A stretch of 64,000 bases of DNA from Guptibacillus spartinae (GCF_028610625.1 NZ_JAQQWU010000001.1:496001-560000), one strand, 5' to 3'. Shown: positions 1-8,562, counted from the first letter of the stretch. The notes: generated from the sequence alone by a model not told the origin. A program made the numbers and translations.

Positions 1-54
1 TCCCGACTCGTTTCTGTCAGGCTTGAAGAATCGAAGCAACTAATATCGCAATAA
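1..54 (+). CDS. smc: Chromosome partition protein SMC, C-terminal end only
   Basis: The first 17 codons of the window, in frame 1 and ending in TAA at 52-54, read SRLVSVRLEESKQLISQ. This resembles the extreme C-terminus of Bacillus SMC, which ends in a similar valine-serine-valine-arginine-leucine stretch. SMC is the condensin ATPase that organises and segregates the chromosome. The position directly upstream of ftsY, with an 18-nt gap, is the standard smc-ftsY order in Bacillaceae. Only the tail is visible, so no domain can be checked; the call rests on the short match plus gene order. Confidence 0.8.
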   Translation, partial: SRLVSVRLEESKQLISQ

Positions 55-72
55 CAAGTAGGGGGATGCAAA

Positions 73-1068
73 GTGAGTTTTTTTAAAAAGTTAAAAGATA
101 AGTTCACGACACAAACAGATGACGTAACAGGAAAATTTAAAGACGGTCTTGAGAAAACGAGGACGTCTTTCTCAACAAAAATGAATAACCTCGTTAAAAA
201 CTATCGAAAAGTAGATGAAGAGTTTTTTGAAGAACTTGAGGAGCTGCTCATTAGTGCTGACGTTGGAGTAGCGACAGTAATGGACCTGATTGACGTCTTA
301 AAAGATGAGGCAAGAACGCGTAACATCAAAGATACGAAAGAGCTTCAGAGTGTCATTTCAGAAAAGTTAGCAGAGCTTCTTCATAAATCTGACGAAGATG
401 GTTCGCTTAATATCCAAGAAGAAGGGCTAACGGTTTTCTTATTTGTGGGGGTTAATGGGGTCGGAAAGACAACGACAATCGGTAAGCTTGCTCATAAGTT
501 TAAACAAGAAGGCAAGAAAGTTGTCCTAGCAGCGGGAGATACGTTCCGGGCTGGTGCCATTGAGCAGCTAGATGTTTGGGGACAACGAGCTGGTGTTGAT
601 GTGATTAAGCACCAGGCGGGTTCAGATCCAGCGGCCGTTGTGTTTGATGCTGTGCAATCAGCCAAATCTCGCGGAGCAGATATTTTACTTTGTGATACGG
701 CAGGACGACTGCAAAACAAAGTGAATCTAATGAATGAACTTGAAAAAGTAAAGCGTGTTATTCAGCGTGAAGTGCCGTCTGGCCCACATGAGGTTATTCT
801 CGTTTTGGATGCGACAACGGGACAAAATGCGATGAGTCAGGCAAAGCAGTTTGGTCAATCAACTGACGTTTCTGGCATTGCACTTACGAAGTTAGATGGA
901 ACGGCAAAAGGTGGCATTGTGCTGGCAATTCGACATGAACTTGATATTCCTGTTAAACTCGTAGGGCTTGGTGAGCAAATGGACGATCTGCAAGAGTTTG
1001 ATCCAGACACATTTGTCTATGGATTGTTCTCTTCCATCATTGAAGAAGAAGAAGAAAACGAGGAATAA
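73..1068 (+). CDS. ftsY: Signal recognition particle receptor FtsY
   Basis: GTPase receptor that docks the SRP-ribosome complex at the membrane for cotranslational insertion of membrane proteins. The 331-residue product is close to the usual Bacillus length (about 329). Residues 1-50 are charged and amphipathic; the N domain follows, then the G domain. Visible motifs are the P-loop GVNGVGKTT (126-134), DTAGR (208-212) and TKLD (272-275), and the tail is acidic. The start is a GTG at 73 preceded by a strong AGGGGG ribosome-binding site. It sits right after smc, and its partner Ffh is encoded 445 nt downstream of its stop, so both halves of the targeting GTPase pair are encoded together. Confidence 0.98.
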   Translation: MSFFKKLKDKFTTQTDDVTGKFKDGLEKTRTSFSTKMNNLVKNYRKVDEEFFEELEELLISADVGVATVMDLIDVLKDEARTRNIKDTKELQSVISEKLAELLHKSDEDGSLNIQEEGLTVFLFVGVNGVGKTTTIGKLAHKFKQEGKKVVLAAGDTFRAGAIEQLDVWGQRAGVDVIKHQAGSDPAAVVFDAVQSAKSRGADILLCDTAGRLQNKVNLMNELEKVKRVIQREVPSGPHEVILVLDATTGQNAMSQAKQFGQSTDVSGIALTKLDGTAKGGIVLAIRHELDIPVKLVGLGEQMDDLQEFDPDTFVYGLFSSIIEEEEENEE

Positions 1069-1099
1069 AATCCTTAATTAATTGTGTTAAGAAAAAATC

Positions 1100-1128
1100 T
1101 TGACAAATAAAATGACGCATAGTAATAT
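1100..1128 (+). promoter_or_regulatory. Sigma-A promoter for ylxM-ffh
   Basis: TTGACA at 1100-1105 and TAATAT at 1123-1128 are separated by exactly 17 bp. This is close to the vegetative consensus. It lies in the 102-nt gap between ftsY and ylxM, so ylxM-ffh can be transcribed independently of smc-ftsY. Confidence 0.75.
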
Positions 1129-1170
1129 AATTAACGTAAAGGTGATTACCTTAACAAGGGGCTGTTAACA

Positions 1171-1500
1171 ATGCTAGAGAAAACGATGAGAATTAACTCG
1201 TTATTCGACTTTTATCAGTCGCTTTTAACACCGAAACAGCGTAATTATATGGCATTGTATTACCTTGATGATTATTCACTTGGTGAAATCGCAGAAGAAT
1301 TTCAAGTTAGCCGTCAGGCTGTCTATGATAACATTAAGCGAACAGAACAAATGATAGAAGAATATGAAGCAAAACTGTTGCTATTCGAGCGATACATCAA
1401 AAGGCAGGAGCTACTAGAAAAGCTCAGGGAAGCGATTATGAGTGAGAATGAAGACTCAAAGGCGCTGCCGTTGATTACATCTCTTGAAAAACTGGATTAG
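1171..1500 (+). CDS. ylxM: YlxM, helix-turn-helix SRP-associated protein
   Basis: Small (109 aa) all-helical protein of the YlxM/p13 family. The N-terminal two thirds form a sigma-factor region 4-like helix-turn-helix, with the segment [20 protein letters not shown] at about residues 45-64. In Firmicutes ylxM is almost always immediately upstream of ffh, and the family has been linked to modulation of SRP GTPase activity and signal-peptide export; that link is family knowledge. Here the stop is 12 nt before the ffh start, so the two are cotranscribed from the promoter at 1100-1128. An AAGGGG site precedes the ATG. Confidence 0.93.
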   Translation: MLEKTMRINSLFDFYQSLLTPKQRNYMALYYLDDYSLGEIAEEFQVSRQAVYDNIKRTEQMIEEYEAKLLLFERYIKRQELLEKLREAIMSENEDSKALPLITSLEKLD

Positions 1501-1512
1501 GAGGCGGCGAAC

Positions 1513-2862
1513 ATGGCATTTGAAGGGTTAGCCGACCGACTGCAAGACACCCTGCAGAAGATTCGCGGTAAAGGGAAAGTAACGGAAGCAGACGTAAAAG
1601 AAATGATGCGTGAAGTAAGGCTAGCCTTGCTTGAAGCGGACGTTAACTTTAAAGTCGTAAAACAGTTTATCAACAAGGTCAAAGAGCGCGCCGTCGGACA
1701 GGAAGTTATGAAAAGCCTGACCCCAGGGCAGCAGGTCATTAAAGTCGTTAATGAAGAGCTGACAGCGCTTATGGGTGGAGAACAGAGTAAGATTGCTGTT
1801 TCTAGTCGCCCGCCGACTGTTATTATGATGGCCGGTCTACAGGGTGCGGGTAAAACGACAACTGTCGGTAAGCTTGCAAACCATTTACGTAAAAATCATA
1901 ACCGTAAACCACTGTTAGTAGCGGCGGATATCTACCGTCCTGCAGCGATTAACCAGCTTGAAACACTCGGTAAACAGCTAAGTATGCCGGTATTCTCGAT
2001 GGGTGATCAGGTGAGTCCGGTTGAGATTGCTACCAAAGCAATTGAAAAAGCAAAAGAAGAACATCTCGACTATGTCATCATTGACACAGCCGGACGCTTG
2101 CATATTGATGAGAATCTGATGCAAGAGCTAAAAGATGTGAAAGAAGCTGTTACGCCTGATGAGATCTTCCTTGTGGTTGATTCCATGACGGGACAGGATG
2201 CTGTAAATGTTGCTGAAAGCTTCAATGAAGCACTTGATATTACAGGTGTTGTTTTAACGAAGCTTGATGGTGACACGCGCGGTGGTGCTGCACTGTCAAT
2301 CAAGTCTGTAACAGATAAACCGATCAAGTTCGCAGGTATGGGTGAAAAACTTGATGCGCTAGAACCGTTTCATCCTGAGAGAATGGCATCACGTATTCTC
2401 GGCATGGGTGACGTCCTAACGCTTATTGAAAAAGCTCAAACTTCTGTTGATGAAGACAAAGCGAAAGAGCTTGAGAAAAAGATGCGAACGATGAGCTTTA
2501 CGTTCGATGATTTCCTTGATCAGCTTGGTCAGGTTCGTAGTATGGGGCCGCTTGATGAGTTGATGGACATGATTCCTGGTATGAATAAGAAAGCCATGAA
2601 AAATGTAAGTGTTGATGAAAAACAAATTGGCCGAGTAGAAGCGATCATTCAGTCAATGACAACACGTGAAAAAGAAGAACCAGATCTTATCAATGCAAGT
2701 CGCAAAAAGCGAATTGCTCTCGGCAGTGGTACGTCTGTTCAAGATGTGAATCGTCTCTTAAAGCAGTTTGATGAGATGAAGAAGATGATGAAGCAGATGA
2801 CCAATATGTCTAAAGGCGGTAAGAAAAAAGGTAAGGGCATGAATTTCCCATTCATGCAATAA
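1513..2862 (+). CDS. ffh: Signal recognition particle protein Ffh
   Basis: SRP54 GTPase that binds 4.5S/scRNA and signal sequences emerging from the ribosome, then pairs with FtsY. The 449 residues include the N domain, the G domain with P-loop GLQGAGKTT (108-116), DTAGR and TKLDGD motifs, and a methionine-rich C-terminal M domain with a basic RNA-binding helix and the tail MNFPFMQ. Length is close to the usual 446. The ATG has a strong TTAGGAGGCGG site that overlaps the end of the ylxM reading frame, which supports coupled expression. Confidence 0.98.
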   Translation: MAFEGLADRLQDTLQKIRGKGKVTEADVKEMMREVRLALLEADVNFKVVKQFINKVKERAVGQEVMKSLTPGQQVIKVVNEELTALMGGEQSKIAVSSRPPTVIMMAGLQGAGKTTTVGKLANHLRKNHNRKPLLVAADIYRPAAINQLETLGKQLSMPVFSMGDQVSPVEIATKAIEKAKEEHLDYVIIDTAGRLHIDENLMQELKDVKEAVTPDEIFLVVDSMTGQDAVNVAESFNEALDITGVVLTKLDGDTRGGAALSIKSVTDKPIKFAGMGEKLDALEPFHPERMASRILGMGDVLTLIEKAQTSVDEDKAKELEKKMRTMSFTFDDFLDQLGQVRSMGPLDELMDMIPGMNKKAMKNVSVDEKQIGRVEAIIQSMTTREKEEPDLINASRKKRIALGSGTSVQDVNRLLKQFDEMKKMMKQMTNMSKGGKKKGKGMNFPFMQ

Positions 2863-2881
2863 AAATGAAGTAAATTTTCTC

Positions 2882-2910
2882 TTTACAAGAGTATAAATTT
2901 ATGATAATAT
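2882..2910 (+). promoter_or_regulatory. Sigma-A promoter for rpsP
   Basis: TTTACA at 2882-2887 and TAATAT at 2905-2910 with a 17-bp spacer. It lies between the ffh stop and the rpsP start and gives a short leader of about 30 nt ending in the GGAGGTG ribosome-binding site. Confidence 0.7.
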
Positions 2911-2947
2911 ATTGATTTATGTGAACATTTTTTTGGAGGTGAAAGAC

Positions 2948-3220
2948 ATGGCAGTTAAAATTCGTTTAAAGCGTATGGGTGCTAAAAGAGCTCCTTACTA
3001 TCGCGTAGTTGTTGCTGATTCACGTGCACCACGTGACGGACGCTTCATCGAGGAAATCGGAACTTACAATCCGGTTGCTAATCCAGTTGAAGTGAAAATC
3101 AACGAAGAGAAAGCTCTTGATTGGATGCTTAAAGGCGCTAAGCCTTCTGATACAGTACGTAACTTATTCTCCACTGCAGGACTTATGGAGAAGCTTCACA
3201 ACGCAAAAAACACAAAGTAA
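2948..3220 (+). CDS. rpsP: 30S ribosomal protein S16
   Basis: Primary-assembly component of the 30S 5' domain. The 90-residue protein begins [20 protein letters not shown], the typical S16 N-terminus, and has the family length. An in-frame upstream start at 2912 would add 12 residues of no S16 character; the ATG at 2948 has the strong TTGGAGGTG site at the right distance and is preferred. The gene opens the rpsP-khpA-ylqD-rimM-trmD-rplS cluster, which groups ribosome assembly and tRNA modification. Confidence 0.97.
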   Translation: MAVKIRLKRMGAKRAPYYRVVVADSRAPRDGRFIEEIGTYNPVANPVEVKINEEKALDWMLKGAKPSDTVRNLFSTAGLMEKLHNAKNTK

Positions 3221-3234
3221 TGTAACACCTTAGA

Positions 3235-3256
3235 GGAGGCTTTCAAGAAAGCCTCC
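3235..3256 (+). terminator. Hairpin between rpsP and khpA
   Basis: GGAGGCTTTC (3235-3244) pairs with GAAAGCCTCC (3247-3256), extended outward by ACACC/GGTGT arms. The T-run behind it is short (TTT then GG), so this is a partial terminator or mRNA-stabilising hairpin. It would let rpsP be made in excess over khpA and the genes below. Confidence 0.5.
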
Positions 3257-3302
3257 TTTGGTGTATCCTGGTCCATCATATCGTAAAAGGTGGGAAACGA
3301 AT

Positions 3303-3530
3303 ATGGAAGCCCTAGTTGAAACAATTGTAAAAGCTCTTGTCGATCATCCTGATGAAGTCCGAGTCGAAAAAGAAGCAACAACCACTCTGGATATTTACAA
3401 ACTTCATGTTCATACAGAAGATACAGGTAAAGTGATCGGAAAGCAGGGGAAAGTTGCTAGATCAATCCGTACGGTGATGAATGCTGCTGCCGTTCAATCA
3501 AACAAGCGAGTACAGTTGGAGATACTTTAG
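3303..3530 (+). CDS. khpA: KhpA, single KH-domain RNA-binding protein
   Basis: A 75-residue protein of the YlqC/KhpA family with one KH domain containing the GKVIGKQGK loop (GxxG RNA-binding motif) near residues 38-46. In Firmicutes KhpA forms heterodimers with KhpB (Jag/EloR) and affects cell elongation and division through mRNA binding; this is family knowledge. The ATG at 3303 is chosen because AGGTGGGAAACG precedes it and because the 15 upstream in-frame codons overlap the rpsP hairpin and do not look like KhpA. Confidence 0.93.
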   Translation: MEALVETIVKALVDHPDEVRVEKEATTTLDIYKLHVHTEDTGKVIGKQGKVARSIRTVMNAAAVQSNKRVQLEIL

Positions 3531-3553
3531 GGGAGCTTATACTCCTCTTTTTT
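3529..3553 (+). terminator. Intrinsic terminator after khpA
   Basis: AGGGGAG (3529-3535) pairs with CTCCTCT (3542-3548, one G-T pair), followed by a run of six T. It overlaps the khpA stop codon. Confidence 0.6.
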
Positions 3554-3608
3554 ATTTGTCACGTTTGCTAGAGATTAATAATGAGATTACATACGGAGGG
3601 GCAGAGCG

Positions 3609-4025
3609 ATGAAAATCATTGTAACGTATGACGTGAAACAAATCTTAACGGAGCAAAGCAGGGCTTCCTATTTTAATAAATGGCAAAAAGAACGCGCTAC
3701 TCTTCAACAAGAAGTCGAGCATCTTCAATTTGAGATGAAACGATTGCAAAAAAAACGTCCGGCTGATCATACATGGATTGCCGAGCAGTTCGAGAAAGAA
3801 ATCCGTTCAAGAACGGAGCGGATTTCTTTTCTTGATTTTAAAGTGGACCAGCTTGAAGAGTTATCGTTAGGATCTGAGATTCACGATGGAGAAATCGAAT
3901 CGATTCAACATGTGCAGGTTGGAGATCAGTGGTATGCGCGCGAGCAAAAGGGTAAAATAGTGGTGAAAGACGGGATCGTGCAAAGCATTGTTCCTGACGA
4001 CAAAGGAAAGGATATCACGATATGA
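3609..4025 (+). CDS. ylqD: YlqD family protein
   Basis: A 138-residue protein recognised as YlqD from its position between khpA and rimM and from the long charged coiled-coil-like helix (roughly residues 24-85, rich in Glu, Lys, Gln and Arg) followed by a small beta-rich C-terminal part. Its biochemical role is not known; conserved linkage to rimM suggests a ribosome- or RNA-related job, but that is inference. The ATG follows a GGAGGGG site. Its stop overlaps the rimM start by 4 nt (ATGA), so translation of the two is probably coupled. Confidence 0.88.
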   Translation: MKIIVTYDVKQILTEQSRASYFNKWQKERATLQQEVEHLQFEMKRLQKKRPADHTWIAEQFEKEIRSRTERISFLDFKVDQLEELSLGSEIHDGEIESIQHVQVGDQWYAREQKGKIVVKDGIVQSIVPDDKGKDITI

Positions 4026-4537
4026 CAGAATGGCTTAATGTAGGAAAAATCGTAAACACTCACGGCGTGCGAGGTGAAGTACGTGTCATTTCAAGAACGG
4101 ATTTCCCTGAGGAACGTTATGCAGTAGGTAGCAAGTTATATTTATTTAAGGATGATCAACCGATTTCATTAACAGTGGCTTCTCACCGTAAGCATAAGCA
4201 ATTTGATTTGCTTACATTTGAGGGGTATCCTAACATAAACGATGTCGTTCAGATGAAAGAAGGCATCCTAAAGGTCAAGGAAGACCAAGGCGGACAGCTT
4301 GCCGAAGAAGAATTCTATTACCGGGATATTATTGGACTTGAGGTATATACGGAAGAAGGAGAATTTCTAGGGAAAATCAAAGAAATCCTATCACCTGGCG
4401 CAAACGATGTGTGGGTCGTTCAAACTGCTGGAGGTGGTAAAGATCTCTTATTGCCTTATATCGAACAAGTTGTGAAGCAAGTTGATTTAGCGGAAGGGAA
4501 AGTTACTGTTCATTTGTTGGAAGGACTTCGTGATTAG
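4022..4537 (+). CDS. rimM: 16S rRNA processing protein RimM
   Basis: Assembly factor that binds S19 and helps mature the 3' domain (head) of the 30S subunit. The 171-residue product has the N-terminal RimM beta-barrel (starting [20 protein letters not shown]) and a C-terminal PRC-barrel (about residues 95-168). Length matches the family. The start overlaps the ylqD stop, and the end runs up to trmD without a gap; rimM-trmD is a widely conserved pair. Confidence 0.96.
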   Translation: MTEWLNVGKIVNTHGVRGEVRVISRTDFPEERYAVGSKLYLFKDDQPISLTVASHRKHKQFDLLTFEGYPNINDVVQMKEGILKVKEDQGGQLAEEEFYYRDIIGLEVYTEEGEFLGKIKEILSPGANDVWVVQTAGGGKDLLLPYIEQVVKQVDLAEGKVTVHLLEGLRD

Positions 4538-4538
4538 T

Positions 4539-5270
4539 ATGAAGATTGACGTGCTTTCGCTGTTTCCAGAAATGTTTACGGGCGTGTTTAATCATTCGAT
4601 TTTAAAACGTGCGCAGGAAAATGGCGCGGTGTCATATCATATAACCAACTTCAGAGATTACAGTACAAATAAACATAAAAGCGTCGATGATTATCCTTAT
4701 GGCGGTGGAGCGGGAATGGTTTTAACCCCACAGCCTGTTTTTGATGCGGTCGCTAATCTTTCAGAAGGAAAGCGTCCGCGCGTCATTCTGATGTGTCCTC
4801 AAGGAGAGCGATTTACTCAGAAGAAGGCGGAAGAATTGGCGAAAGAAGAGCACCTTATTTTTATTTGTGGTCATTATGAGGGGTACGATGAGCGGATTCG
4901 AGAAAATCTTGTCACGGATGAAATCTCAATCGGAGATTTTGTCCTAACCGGCGGTGAACTCGGTAGTATGGTTGTCATTGATAGTGTAACGAGGCTTCTT
5001 CCGGGCGTTCTTGGAAATGATACGTCAGCTCCAATGGATTCCTTTAGCAGTGGGTTACTAGAACATCCTCATTATACTCGTCCTGCTGAATACGAAGGGA
5101 TGAATGTGCCGGATGTCCTTATGTCAGGAAATCATGAAGCGATACGAAAATGGCGTCTTAAAGAGTCTTTACGACGCACCTGGAATAGAAGATCAGATCT
5201 TCTAGATGGGAGAAACTTAACAAAGGAAGAGCAGAAGTTGCTCAATGAAATAAAGAATGAAAAAGAGTGA
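4539..5270 (+). CDS. trmD: tRNA (guanine-N1-)-methyltransferase TrmD
   Basis: SpoU-TrmD (SPOUT) knotted enzyme that methylates G37 of tRNAs next to the anticodon with S-adenosylmethionine and so prevents +1 frameshifting. The 243-residue protein begins [13 protein letters not shown] and carries the knot segments [22 protein letters not shown] and [13 protein letters not shown]. The ATG at 4539 gives the exact usual length; an in-frame GTG at 4530 would add three residues and overlap the end of rimM. It has a suitable GGAAGGA site either way, so the start is slightly uncertain. Confidence 0.96.
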   Translation: MKIDVLSLFPEMFTGVFNHSILKRAQENGAVSYHITNFRDYSTNKHKSVDDYPYGGGAGMVLTPQPVFDAVANLSEGKRPRVILMCPQGERFTQKKAEELAKEEHLIFICGHYEGYDERIRENLVTDEISIGDFVLTGGELGSMVVIDSVTRLLPGVLGNDTSAPMDSFSSGLLEHPHYTRPAEYEGMNVPDVLMSGNHEAIRKWRLKESLRRTWNRRSDLLDGRNLTKEEQKLLNEIKNEKE

Positions 5271-5278
5271 ATTCATTC

Positions 5279-5307
5279 TTGTAATCTAAAAAGTGCTATG
5301 CTATGAT
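5279..5307 (+). promoter_or_regulatory. Sigma-A promoter for rplS
   Basis: TTGTAA (5279-5284) and TATGAT (5302-5307) are separated by 17 bp. It sits directly after the trmD stop and gives rplS its own transcript with a leader of about 80 nt. Confidence 0.65.
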
Positions 5308-5312
5308 AACAG

Positions 5313-5374
5313 TTGTGGCATTAGTCACGTATTACGATGTTCCGCTGTAATGCAAGATGATTTATAAGAGCATC
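5313..5374 (+). promoter_or_regulatory. Structured rplS leader, probable L19 autoregulatory element
   Basis: The leader between the promoter and the GGAGG site can fold: GCATTA (5318-5323) pairs with TAATGC (5348-5353) around an internal loop, and GATG (5356-5359) pairs with CATC (5371-5374). Firmicute rplS genes often have a structured L19 leader. The position fits that element, but the match to its covariance model was not tested. Confidence 0.45.
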
Positions 5375-5396
5375 TGTGTGGAAGGAGGGTTACTTG

Positions 5397-5741
5397 ATGC
5401 ACAAGTTAATCCAGGATATCACAAAAGACCAACTTAAGTCGGATCTTCCGAATTTCCGACCAGGAGATACTGTCAAAGTTCACGTTAAAGTTGTCGAAGG
5501 CACTCGTGAGCGTATTCAGTTATTCGAAGGTGTTGTGATTAAACGACGTGGTGGTGGAATTAGCGAAACGTTTACAGTTCGTAAGATTTCTTACGGAGTA
5601 GGTGTTGAGCGTACATTCCCAGTACATTCACCGAAAGTTGCTAAGCTTGAAGTTGCTCGTCGCGGTAAAGTTCGCCGTGCTAAGCTATACTACTTGCGTG
5701 CACTTCGTGGTAAAGCCGCTCGTATTAAAGAAATTCGATAA
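5397..5741 (+). CDS. rplS: 50S ribosomal protein L19
   Basis: Ribosomal protein at the 30S-50S interface, forming bridge contacts. The 114-residue product has the L19 signatures [16 protein letters not shown] and [20 protein letters not shown] followed by a basic C-terminus. The ATG at 5397 has GGAAGGAGGG upstream; an in-frame start 21 nt earlier would place translation across this Shine-Dalgarno sequence and is rejected. The gene has its own promoter and a strong terminator, so it closes the rpsP cluster. Confidence 0.97.
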   Translation: MHKLIQDITKDQLKSDLPNFRPGDTVKVHVKVVEGTRERIQLFEGVVIKRRGGGISETFTVRKISYGVGVERTFPVHSPKVAKLEVARRGKVRRAKLYYLRALRGKAARIKEIR

Positions 5742-5755
5742 AGTAAGACACGGAG

Positions 5756-5786
5756 AAGGAGCTTGCATTGCCAGGCTCCTTTTTTC
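5756..5786 (+). terminator. Intrinsic terminator after rplS
   Basis: AAGGAGC (5756-5762) pairs with GCTCCTT (5775-5781), followed by a run of T to 5786. Confidence 0.85.
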
Positions 5787-5912
5787 TATTGAAAATCGCC
5801 ATATAAAAAAACGTCACTCTATGATAAAATAAAGCGAATTACGAAGGTTTGTAGGAAAGGCATGAGGGGAAAGAAGTAGGTAAAAAAGACCCTTTCATTA
5901 GGAGGAACAATC

Positions 5913-6476
5913 ATGAAAAGCACCAGATCAGCAGAGAAAAAAGATTCCTGGGAATGGATACGTGCGCTCATTATTGCTTTTATTCTGGCAGGAGCCGTTC
6001 GCTATTTTATTTTTGCTCCTATCGTGGTGGATGGAGAAAGTATGATGCCAACGCTACAGGACCGTGATCGGATGATCGTGAACAAAATCAGTTATAACAT
6101 TGGTGATGCCGAACGTTTCGATATTGTTGTATTTGAGGCGCCTGAAGGGAAAGATTACATTAAGCGCGTGATCGGTCTCCCGGGAGATAAAGTAGAGTAC
6201 AAAGATGATATGCTTTATGTAAACGGGGAAGCGATAAAGGAACCTTACTTAGAGCCATATAAAGATGATTTGTTAGAAGGAAACCTTACCTACGATTTTG
6301 ATTTAACCGGCGTTACCGGTGAAGCAACCGTTCCAGAAGGACATTTGTTTGTTATGGGTGATAATCGACAGCATAGTAAAGACAGTCGATCCATTGGCTT
6401 CGTTCCTGTAGAGAAAGTGGTGGGAGAAGCAAATGTCATTTTCTGGCCGTTAAATGATATACAAGTAATGGAATAG
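5913..6476 (+). CDS. Type I signal peptidase
   Basis: Membrane-anchored Ser-Lys protease that removes signal peptides from secreted preproteins on the outer face of the membrane. The 187-residue protein has a basic N-terminus, one membrane segment at about residues 17-36, the serine motif GESMMPTL (catalytic Ser43), the lysine motif KRVIGLPGDK (catalytic Lys84) and the GDNRQHSKDSR box near residue 148. This single-anchor form is that of the Bacillus SipS/SipT/SipU/SipV group, but sequence alone does not say which paralogue. Its place between rplS and rbgA is conserved in many Bacillaceae. AGGAGG precedes the ATG. Confidence 0.95.
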   Translation: MKSTRSAEKKDSWEWIRALIIAFILAGAVRYFIFAPIVVDGESMMPTLQDRDRMIVNKISYNIGDAERFDIVVFEAPEGKDYIKRVIGLPGDKVEYKDDMLYVNGEAIKEPYLEPYKDDLLEGNLTYDFDLTGVTGEATVPEGHLFVMGDNRQHSKDSRSIGFVPVEKVVGEANVIFWPLNDIQVME

Positions 6477-6518
6477 CGGGTATTTCGCCCGCATGATTTA
6501 AGAATAGGTGGAGATGGC

Positions 6519-7367
6519 ATGACGATTCAATGGTTTCCCGGACACATGGCAAAAGCAAGACGGGAGATTACAGAGAAGCTTAAAATGATTGACGTTGTAA
6601 TTGAATTAGTGGATGCTCGCATCCCCCTCGCTTCAAGAAATCCGATGATTGATGAGATTGTCTCCTCAAAACCAAGATTGATACTGCTCAATAAGGCAGA
6701 CATGGCAGATGATCAAAAAACAACGGAATGGAAGCATTACTTTCAATCACAGGGTCATAAAGCCTTAGCGATTGATTCACAAACGGGTAAAGGTGTAAAA
6801 AGCATCCCTGCTGCTGCTCGAGAGCTGATGAGTGATAAAATTGATCGCATGATTGAGAAAGGCATGAAGCCGCGTGCGGTTCGCGCCTTAATCTTGGGAA
6901 TTCCGAACGTTGGAAAATCCACGTTGATTAACCGGTTAGCAGGTAAGAAAATCGCCAAAACAGGAGACCGTCCTGGTATCACGAAAAAACAGCAGTGGAT
7001 CAAAGTAGGCGATGAGATGGATCTTCTCGATACGCCTGGGATTCTATGGCCAAAATTTGAAGATCAGATGACAGGGTACAAGCTTGCTGCGACGGGTGCA
7101 ATTAAAGATGAAATTCTTGATTTTCAAGACATTTCAGTATTCGTGCTTAAGTTTATGAGCCAACATTATCCCGACAGACTAATGGAGCGTTATCACCTTG
7201 ATCACATTCCGGAAGATGTTGTCGAGCTGTTTGATGACATCGGCAAGAAACGAGGGTTTTTAATGAGCGGGGGCTGGATTGATTATGATAAAACAGCTGA
7301 AACCGTTCTTCGAGAACTGAGAAGTGGTAAGTTAGGCGATGTATCGCTAGAAACGCCAGAAAGGTAA
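6519..7367 (+). CDS. rbgA: Ribosome biogenesis GTPase RbgA (YlqF)
   Basis: Circularly permuted GTPase needed for late assembly of the 50S subunit, including correct incorporation of L16, L27 and L36. In the 282-residue product the motif order is permuted: NKAD (G4, 58-61) comes first, then the P-loop GIPNVGKST (127-135) and DTPG (171-174). A C-terminal RNA-binding domain (about 205-275) follows. Length equals the B. subtilis protein. The stop codon lies inside the left arm of the terminator at 7361. Confidence 0.97.
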   Translation: MTIQWFPGHMAKARREITEKLKMIDVVIELVDARIPLASRNPMIDEIVSSKPRLILLNKADMADDQKTTEWKHYFQSQGHKALAIDSQTGKGVKSIPAAARELMSDKIDRMIEKGMKPRAVRALILGIPNVGKSTLINRLAGKKIAKTGDRPGITKKQQWIKVGDEMDLLDTPGILWPKFEDQMTGYKLAATGAIKDEILDFQDISVFVLKFMSQHYPDRLMERYHLDHIPEDVVELFDDIGKKRGFLMSGGWIDYDKTAETVLRELRSGKLGDVSLETPER

Positions 7368-7389
7368 GGCTATGAGCCTTACCTTTTTT
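7361..7389 (+). terminator. Intrinsic terminator overlapping the end of rbgA
   Basis: AAGGTAAGGC (7361-7370) pairs perfectly with GCCTTACCTT (7376-7385); the U-run extends to 7389. The rbgA TAA is in the left arm. Confidence 0.85.
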
Positions 7390-7415
7390 AAGTGAAGAAA
7401 GGAAAAGGGGATACG

Positions 7416-8192
7416 ATGAGCGGTCAATCAAAATCGATTAAAGAAATTGAACGGATGTTAGAAGAAGAGCATTATACGAACGAAGATTGGGAAGATTGGA
7501 AGCAAGATACCCGAAAAGGCGTTATACGCTTACTAGCTAGAGAAGACAAAAAAAAGCAAGAAAAAAGAAAAGTACTTAAAATGCATGAAAACATGAGTGT
7601 CCTAGAAGCTCATTACAGAGAGAAAGGACGTCTATCCATAGCAGGAGTCGATGAAGTAGGAAGAGGCCCTCTAGCAGGCCCTGTCGTTGCTTCAGCGGTC
7701 ATATTAGATCCCGAGGTTCCGATTCTTGGCTTGCAGGATTCAAAAAAACTATCCCGAGCCAAACTCAATGACCTTTTTGATAAAATACAAAAAAACGCAA
7801 TAGCGATTGGTGTTGGGGTCGTAAAGGCCACTGAAATTGATGAATTGAATATATACCAGGCGACAAAGAAAGCGATGAGACAAGCCGTTGAGGGTTTAGA
7901 TGTACAAGCGGACTTTTTACTCGTCGATGCGATGCATATTCCGGTTCAGATTGGTCAAGAGTCGCTTATTAAAGGAGATGCACGAAGTGTAAGCATCGCA
8001 GCTGCTTCCATCGTTGCTAAAGTGACACGTGACCGTATGATGGCGAGGTTAGCAGAAACTTATCCGGATTATGGATTTGAGCGGCATGTCGGTTATGGAA
8101 CAAAAGAGCATCTTAGTGCTCTTGATAAATTTGGTATTACCAACGAGCATCGAAAGTCTTTTGCGCCTGTAAGAGATCGGTTAAACGTATGA
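7416..8192 (+). CDS. rnhB: Ribonuclease HII
   Basis: Endonuclease that cuts RNA in RNA-DNA hybrids and at single embedded ribonucleotides, starting ribonucleotide excision repair. The 258-residue protein has a helical N-terminal extension (about 1-70, highly charged) typical of Bacillus RNase HII, then the catalytic core with VDEVGRGPLAGP (Asp79, Glu80), LLVDAMHIP and the SIAAASIVAKVTRD segment. The ATG at 7416 follows AAAAGGGG; an upstream in-frame GTG would start right behind the terminator without a binding site. Confidence 0.96.
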   Translation: MSGQSKSIKEIERMLEEEHYTNEDWEDWKQDTRKGVIRLLAREDKKKQEKRKVLKMHENMSVLEAHYREKGRLSIAGVDEVGRGPLAGPVVASAVILDPEVPILGLQDSKKLSRAKLNDLFDKIQKNAIAIGVGVVKATEIDELNIYQATKKAMRQAVEGLDVQADFLLVDAMHIPVQIGQESLIKGDARSVSIAAASIVAKVTRDRMMARLAETYPDYGFERHVGYGTKEHLSALDKFGITNEHRKSFAPVRDRLNV

Positions 8193-8246
8193 AACGATAG
8201 AAAAGGTTGATACTAAACCTATTCTATTGTGAAGGAGCTATTATAC

Positions 8247-8426
8247 GTGAAAGATCCAGGAAGACAAGAAAAAAATGATTCTTTCTATGAAGAAGCTGGA
8301 GAAGAGTTTGGCGTTTACACCCCAGCGGCAGCAAGAGAGTTAACGATTACGGATCATAAGAAGAGAGAACAACAAGAGACCGCGCCAAAAAAAGCGGGTC
8401 GAAACGAGCAGGAAGAGGGCAGGTAG
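8247..8426 (+). CDS. Small hydrophilic protein of unknown function
   Basis: A 59-codon frame starting at GTG 8247, with GAAGGAG ending 9 nt upstream, and ending in TAG inside the loop of a strong hairpin. The product is very charged (many Glu, Lys, Arg and Gln), with no membrane segment and no cysteine; the middle reads FGVYTPAAARELTI. I do not recognise the family. It lies where B. subtilis has ylqG and ylqH, but no resemblance to the FlhB-like YlqH is visible. The good Shine-Dalgarno sequence and dedicated terminator argue that it is a real gene. Confidence 0.55.
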   Translation: MKDPGRQEKNDSFYEEAGEEFGVYTPAAARELTITDHKKREQQETAPKKAGRNEQEEGR

Positions 8427-8435
8427 CCCTCTTCC
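8411..8435 (+). terminator. Hairpin terminator after the small gene at 8247
   Basis: GGAAGAGGGC (8411-8420) pairs perfectly with GCCCTCTTCC (8426-8435) around a 5-nt loop; the tail TTTATT is only moderately U-rich. Confidence 0.6.
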
Positions 8436-8475
8436 TTTATTCATTTCTAGACGTGATGAAAAAAGAAATGAGGGA

Positions 8476-8562
8476 GTGAATTTCGTTTTAATGGATAAAT
8501 TGGAACAATTTTTGCAAGAAAAGAAAAGAGACTTTATGCAAAAGGGTAGACAATCGGTGTGA
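8476..8562 (+). CDS. Possible 28-codon small ORF upstream of sucC
   Basis: GTG at 8476 (or ATG at 8491) opens a short frame ending at TGA 8560-8562. From the ATG it encodes MDKLEQFLQEKKRDFMQKGR plus three residues, a charged amphipathic helix. AGGGAG overlaps the GTG, and no clear site sits at a good distance from the ATG, so translation is uncertain. It overlaps the putative -35 of the sucC promoter. It may be a remnant or a chance frame. Confidence 0.2.
   Translation: MNFVLMDKLEQFLQEKKRDFMQKGRQSV

Noticed and set aside
8247-8426. Small gene as a degenerate ylqH
   Set aside because: It occupies the ylqH place, but no FlhB-like residues can be aligned by eye.
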